NCBI GenBank assembly: GCA_946183715.1
Contig: CAMHDB010000004.1
Location: forward strand, 1 to 25,085
Reading direction: 5' to 3'
DNA from: an uncultured Oscillibacter sp.
GTDB taxonomy: Bacteria; Bacillota; Clostridia; Oscillospirales; Oscillospiraceae
DNA: 25,085 nt
A model generated the notes under the pieces. The model worked only from the letters and a program-made list of their open reading frames with translations. It ran no database searches and was not told the DNA's origin. Positions 21,802-25,085 of this stretch are shown piece by piece (within the stretch, counting starts at the first letter, position 1; each line of letters opens with the position of its first letter). A program made the translations under genes and the position numbers.

Positions 21802-21830
21802 TTGTGCCGGGGCGGTTTCCGTGCTATAAT
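21802..21830 (+). promoter_or_regulatory. Promoter of the diguanylate cyclase gene
   Basis: TTGTGC (21802-21807), 17 bp, TATAAT (21825-21830) preceded by GTGC (extended -10). Confidence 0.7.
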
Positions 21831-21862
21831 GTGTCCATCCCGACAGACAGGAGGCGAAATTC

Positions 21863-23332
21863 ATGGGGGAAAAACGCCGTAAGCAGAAGCCGAACCCCAC
21901 TCCCGAAAAGCCGGAAGCCGTTCTGGAAACGCCGGTTTCCGTCTACCCGCAAAACCCCTTCATTCCGGACTTGTCCGCGGAAACCTCCGGGATGAAAATC
22001 CGGAGCGTCAATATCATCGTGATTTCCGCGGCATTCGTCCTGCTGGTTCTCTTTCTGCTCAGCTCCTTCCGGACTTCCTACGCCTACGAGACACTCCGCC
22101 ACGCCAATGACAAGTACATCCAATCCGAACTCGCCGCAAGCCAGTTAAAGCAGGCCTCCAACTACCTCACGACCCAAGTACGGCTGTTCGCCATCACGCA
22201 GAACCCCGACTACATGAACCGCTATTTCGAGGAGGCGCTGGTCAACCGCAACCGCGAACAGGCCGCCGACGTGCTCAAAATGTACATGAAGGAAAGCTAC
22301 GCCTACCTCTATCTCGACGAGGCCTACCGCTATTCCACCTCCCTTATGAGGCGGGAGTGCCACGCCATGCGGCTCGTCGTCGACGCCTGCAACTACATCC
22401 CGGGCGGGGACGCGGCGTGTCTGGAGGAAGTCGAACTGACCGCCGCAGAAAAGGCCATGACGAAACAGGAAAAGATTCAGGCCGCCATCGACATGACGCA
22501 CGGCGAAGAGTATCAGCGCTATATCGACCTGATAGAGGACTGTATTCGTTCGTGTCTGCGGCGCGTGACCGAGGAGCGGGACGCCGCCGAGGAAGTCAAC
22601 TCCGCCCTGCTGACGCGCCTCGCGTTCAATCAGCGCGTGTTCGCGGTGCTGCTCGCCCTGATTACCGTCGCGACGATTCTGACCGTCATGAACCTTGTCA
22701 TGTGGCCCATGAACTCTTTCGTAGCCTGTATCCAACACTACCAGCCGTTGCCGGTGGTCGGGGCCTACGAACTGCGCTACCTCTCGCTGGCCTACAACAT
22801 CATGTACAACGAGAACCAGAAGACCAGCGCGCACCTGCGCCACGAGGCCGAACACGACCCGCTGACATCCCTGTACAACCGCGGCACGTTCGACAAAATG
22901 CGGGAGGAGTACAGAAATCTCCCCATTGCGCTCATGCTCATCGACGTGGACTTTTTCAAGCAAATCAACGACTCCCACGGGCACGAGACCGGAGACCAAG
23001 TCCTACAGAAAATCGCGCGTCTGCTCGACCAGAATTTCCGCGACACGGATTTCCCGTGCAGAATCGGCGGCGACGAGTTCGCCGTGATTATGACCGACGC
23101 CGTCCCGCCGATGAAAGAACTTGTCCGGGAAAAAATCCGCCGAATCACGCAAGCGCTGCAGGACACCTCCGACGGCGTTCCGGCGGTGACATTGAGTGTC
23201 GGCGTGGCGTTCAACGACCGCGACGGCGGCACCGAGGACATCTACAAGGACGCCGACCGCGCCCTGTACGTGGTCAAGACCCACGGCAGGAACGGCGTCG
23301 AGTTCTACGGCGAATACTACGCCCAACTCTGA
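21863..23332 (+). CDS. Membrane-bound GGDEF diguanylate cyclase
   Basis: A 489-residue protein that should make cyclic di-GMP from two GTP. A proline-rich cytoplasmic N-terminus precedes TM1 at about 50-68. A largely helical extracytoplasmic sensor region spans about 70-250 and TM2 about 255-281. A short linker follows, with HEAEHDPLTSLYNRGTF at the start of the GGDEF domain. The active-site motif is intact (GGDEF, 402-406), as are the nucleotide-binding DVDFFKQIND and the product-inhibition I-site RDTD five residues before GGDEF. No EAL or REC domain is present. Its ATG has AGGAGG upstream. The sensed signal is unknown. The gene is monocistronic and converges on a YczE-like gene. Confidence 0.93.
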   Translation: MGEKRRKQKPNPTPEKPEAVLETPVSVYPQNPFIPDLSAETSGMKIRSVNIIVISAAFVLLVLFLLSSFRTSYAYETLRHANDKYIQSELAASQLKQASNYLTTQVRLFAITQNPDYMNRYFEEALVNRNREQAADVLKMYMKESYAYLYLDEAYRYSTSLMRRECHAMRLVVDACNYIPGGDAACLEEVELTAAEKAMTKQEKIQAAIDMTHGEEYQRYIDLIEDCIRSCLRRVTEERDAAEEVNSALLTRLAFNQRVFAVLLALITVATILTVMNLVMWPMNSFVACIQHYQPLPVVGAYELRYLSLAYNIMYNENQKTSAHLRHEAEHDPLTSLYNRGTFDKMREEYRNLPIALMLIDVDFFKQINDSHGHETGDQVLQKIARLLDQNFRDTDFPCRIGGDEFAVIMTDAVPPMKELVREKIRRITQALQDTSDGVPAVTLSVGVAFNDRDGGTEDIYKDADRALYVVKTHGRNGVEFYGEYYAQL

Positions 23333-23397
23333 CGGCGCGGCGCGAGAGAGGCGGACTTCCCGGACTGCCCCGCAAAGGCAAAGACTATTTACGTTCC

Positions 23398-24036
23398 TCA
23401 GCGTTCCAGCAGAGGCCGGGAAACTTTCCGGTTGAAATAGTCAATCAGCGGCCCGGTGAAGAAGGCGGTGACGATAGTCCCGAGGCCAAGCATTCCGGCG
23501 GGGGAGAAGCCCAGCAGCGCGAAGCCCAGTCCCACGCACAGCAAGTCCGTCGCCACGCGCAGGACGCGGAACGGATACCGGGTACGACGTTCGAGCGTCA
23601 GCGCCCAAACGTCGTAGGTGGACACGCCCAAATCCGCCGTGATGTACAAAGACCCGGCGAGGCACAGGAACGGAATGGCGGCGAGTAACATGGCAAGCCG
23701 CGCGGCAAGCGACGGATTCGGAAACAGGAGCTGGAAAAAATTCTGCGCGTACTGCGCGACGTAGCCCAGAAAGAGCATATTAATCACCGTGCCGAGGCCG
23801 ATATAGTGCCGGTCTGCGAAGAACATCCCGACGAGAAGGACGAGATTCACGATGACATACAGTGTCCCGAAGGGAATGGGAATCACATGGGCAAGTCCGG
23901 CGCAGAGGACTTGAAACGGGTCGACGCCCATACGGGACGCCTTGAACAGTCCCACGACGACGCCAGTCAGCAGAACCCCGCACACCGTCATGGCAATCCG
24001 GCGCCCCCTTTTCGGGGCGGACAGTTTTTCTTTCAT
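23398..24036 (-). CDS. YczE/YyaS-type integral membrane protein
   Basis: A 212-residue protein with about five hydrophobic helices and a basic cytoplasmic start. ASRMGVDPFQVLCAGLA and RHYIGLGTVINMLFLGYVAQY are the conserved internal motifs of the YczE family (related to YitT/DUF161-type proteins). A second, weaker copy is at ADLGVSTYDVWALTL and LGLGTIVTAFFTGPLIDYF, showing an internal duplication. The transported substrate is not established for the family. The ATG at 24036 has AAAAGGAGG upstream. The decayed RpiR-type regulator lies directly upstream on the same strand, but dependence on it is not shown. No clear terminator is visible in the 65 bp before the GGDEF stop. Confidence 0.85.
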   Translation of the reverse strand: MKEKLSAPKRGRRIAMTVCGVLLTGVVVGLFKASRMGVDPFQVLCAGLAHVIPIPFGTLYVIVNLVLLVGMFFADRHYIGLGTVINMLFLGYVAQYAQNFFQLLFPNPSLAARLAMLLAAIPFLCLAGSLYITADLGVSTYDVWALTLERRTRYPFRVLRVATDLLCVGLGFALLGFSPAGMLGLGTIVTAFFTGPLIDYFNRKVSRPLLER

Positions 24037-24137
24037 TCGGTACCCTCCTTTTCATGACGCAAAGCGATTCCGGACAAGACGCGGCCCTGCGGCCACCTGA
24101 CTCGTCGTCGACAGTTTTGCCGGGAAAGGGTTAAATG

Positions 24138-24660
24138 TCACGGTGCCTGTTCGTCGCGTTTGGAGAGTTCCTCGCCACAGGCCAGTATGTACAGAAACGG
24201 TCTGCGTGCAGACCATATCCGCGCCCGGGCGGGCTCCGGAAGCGTTATCACGATATCGGCCTCCGGGGCGGCGCGCTCCGGGGTAACGGGAAGCAGAATC
24301 ACGCGCCCGGCGTGCGGCATCCCCTTGCAGATTGTCCCCCGACAGCATGGCGGAGGCTTCCTCCGGAGACGTAATGCGCGCAATCGTCGGCGGCGGCACG
24401 GACAGCCCCGGCGAAATCGCGCGGGGCGGACACCGGGATATCTTCACGCGGGGCGCCGCGGTATTCTTGCGCCGCGACGGTAATCAGGAGCTCCCGGTAC
24501 CGGACAGCCCGACTTTCCGGCACAGACGGATAACGGAGGCCTTGGGGAAAAGGTCGCTTTCGCGAGGGCCTCCGCCGACATTCCGCGGATTCGACACGGC
24601 GATTTTGTTTTCCGTGTCGGTGAATCCGCTTTTGTCGCGCAACCTTGCAAAGATGTCCAT
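24138..24660 (-). pseudogene. Decayed MurR/RpiR-family regulator
   Basis: Fragments of one RpiR protein are spread over different frames. First comes MDIFARLRDKSGFTDTENKIA (24660 down), with a short deletion before SNPRN. After a shift at about 24581 comes MSAEALAKATFSP. Back at about 24543 comes KASVIRLCRKVGLSG, and after another shift at about 24499 comes YRELLITVAAQEYRG...EDIPVS. Further shifts give RAISPG...PTIARIT and finally, from 24320, MPHAGRVILLPVTPERAAPEADIVITLPEPA to a TGA at 24138-24140. The order matches the HTH_6 helix-turn-helix and the end of a SIS sugar-phosphate domain. At about 523 bp it is much shorter than the usual 280 codons, so the SIS core is deleted. It is non-functional as read. 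Confidence 0.75.
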
Positions 24661-24727
24661 GTTGTGACCAGTTCTTTCCACCGTATCGACAGCGCCGTTT
24701 TTTGGGGCCGGGAAAGGCAAAACAGGC

Positions 24728-24757
24728 ACAAAAACCGTCCGGAGAACCCGGACGGTT
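24728..24757 (-). terminator. Terminator of the gene at the right edge
   Basis: The 10-bp perfect arms AACCGTCCGG (24733-24742) and CCGGACGGTT (24748-24757) have a 5-base loop. On the minus strand they are followed by TTTTTGTG. It lies 3 bp from the stop codon of the minus-strand gene. Confidence 0.88.
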
Positions 24758-24760
24758 ACA

Positions 24761-25085
24761 TCAGGCTACTTTCACAAGCCAGCGCAGGTCGTAGGGTTCA
24801 AAGATGACTTTCTCGTAGGCGTCGACATCCAGCGGGACGCCCGTCCAGTCGGAGTGAATGTCGCCGTTCTGCTTGATGAGAATGTCGTAGAGGATATCGT
24901 AAGTCACGCCGTCGACGGGGTCGCGCTCGACAATGGTGGAATAGGGCAGGGTTTTGTGATACGTTAGCTCCATGCCCCGGTAGTTGAAGTGGAAGCCGCA
25001 GCGCATACGGCAGCCGTCGAGGCCCGTATAGACGGCGATTTTGCGCAGGTCGCGGAGGATTTTGTCGTTGTCCTCGTCGTAGAGG
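24761..25085 (-). CDS. Hypothetical protein, C-terminal part (5' end outside window)
   Basis: The frame is open from the window edge to TAA at 24761-24763, giving the last 107 residues. Upstream of the methionine at 25006 the frame continues as LYDEDNDKILRDLRKIAVYTGL, so that methionine is internal. The visible part is soluble and mixed alpha/beta, with many aromatic and acidic residues (YDILYDILIKQNGDIHSDW, FEPYDLRWLVKVA). I recognise no family. A strong terminator follows. Confidence 0.75.
   Translation of the reverse strand, partial: LYDEDNDKILRDLRKIAVYTGLDGCRMRCGFHFNYRGMELTYHKTLPYSTIVERDPVDGVTYDILYDILIKQNGDIHSDWTGVPLDVDAYEKVIFEPYDLRWLVKVA

Noticed and set aside
1..25085. CRISPR array, insertion sequence, prophage or rRNA genes
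   Set aside because: No regularly spaced repeats with unique spacers, no transposase, integrase or phage structural proteins, and no rRNA motifs were seen; the only tandem repeats are the coding ones at 6184-6221 and 21281-21460.

Overview
The window is a G+C-rich chromosomal segment from a Gram-positive-type bacterium, most likely a gut-type Clostridia member (Oscillospiraceae-like). Evidence for this is the strong GGAGG ribosome binding sites, TTG/GTG starts, a ThiI without rhodanese domain, an SdpR/SdpI pair, a YtrA/YtrB-like GntR-ABC operon, a YczE-type membrane protein and a clostridial-style MMPL protein. The lineage is an inference from gene content and style; no rRNA or tRNA gene was seen.

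Layout. 1-618 is the 3' end of glnS with its terminator. 734-1414 (-) is a helical-repeat protein of unknown role. 1415-1986 has no protein gene but holds a structured, inverted-repeat-bounded locus with opposing promoters. 1987-4444 is a thiI-cinA operon. 4507-4872 (-) is a small PUA/EVE-like protein. 4951-5977 is an autoregulated sdpR-sdpI operon with two operator copies. 10760 down to 5976 (-) is one long operon: three micro-membrane proteins (43, 29 and 31 codons), a GntR regulator, an ABC ATPase, a large permease, a membrane-anchored amidase and a 60-residue protein. It looks like a cell-envelope response module.

16616 down to 10775 (-) is a two-gene operon: a degenerate MMPL/RND membrane protein followed by a 1148-residue secreted, membrane-anchored protein whose two GLUG-repeat blocks are separated by a long coiled coil. 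The gap to fumC (16807-18168, +) carries divergent promoters and a possible small RNA. A zinc-dependent phospholipase C-like protein follows. Next is a tyrA plus fused aroE-aroK operon (19082-21187) behind an attenuator-like leader, serving tyrosine/chorismate synthesis. 21224-21709 (-) is a small membrane protein with 15-residue coiled-coil repeats, divergent from a GGDEF diguanylate cyclase (21863-23332). The end holds a YczE-like membrane protein, a decayed RpiR-family regulator and the 3' part of an unknown gene.

Promoters read here repeatedly use an extended -10 (TGn before the hexamer, often GTGCTAnnnT) with 16-18 bp spacing, which helped to reject several upstream start codons. All functional calls are by motif recognition without database searches.
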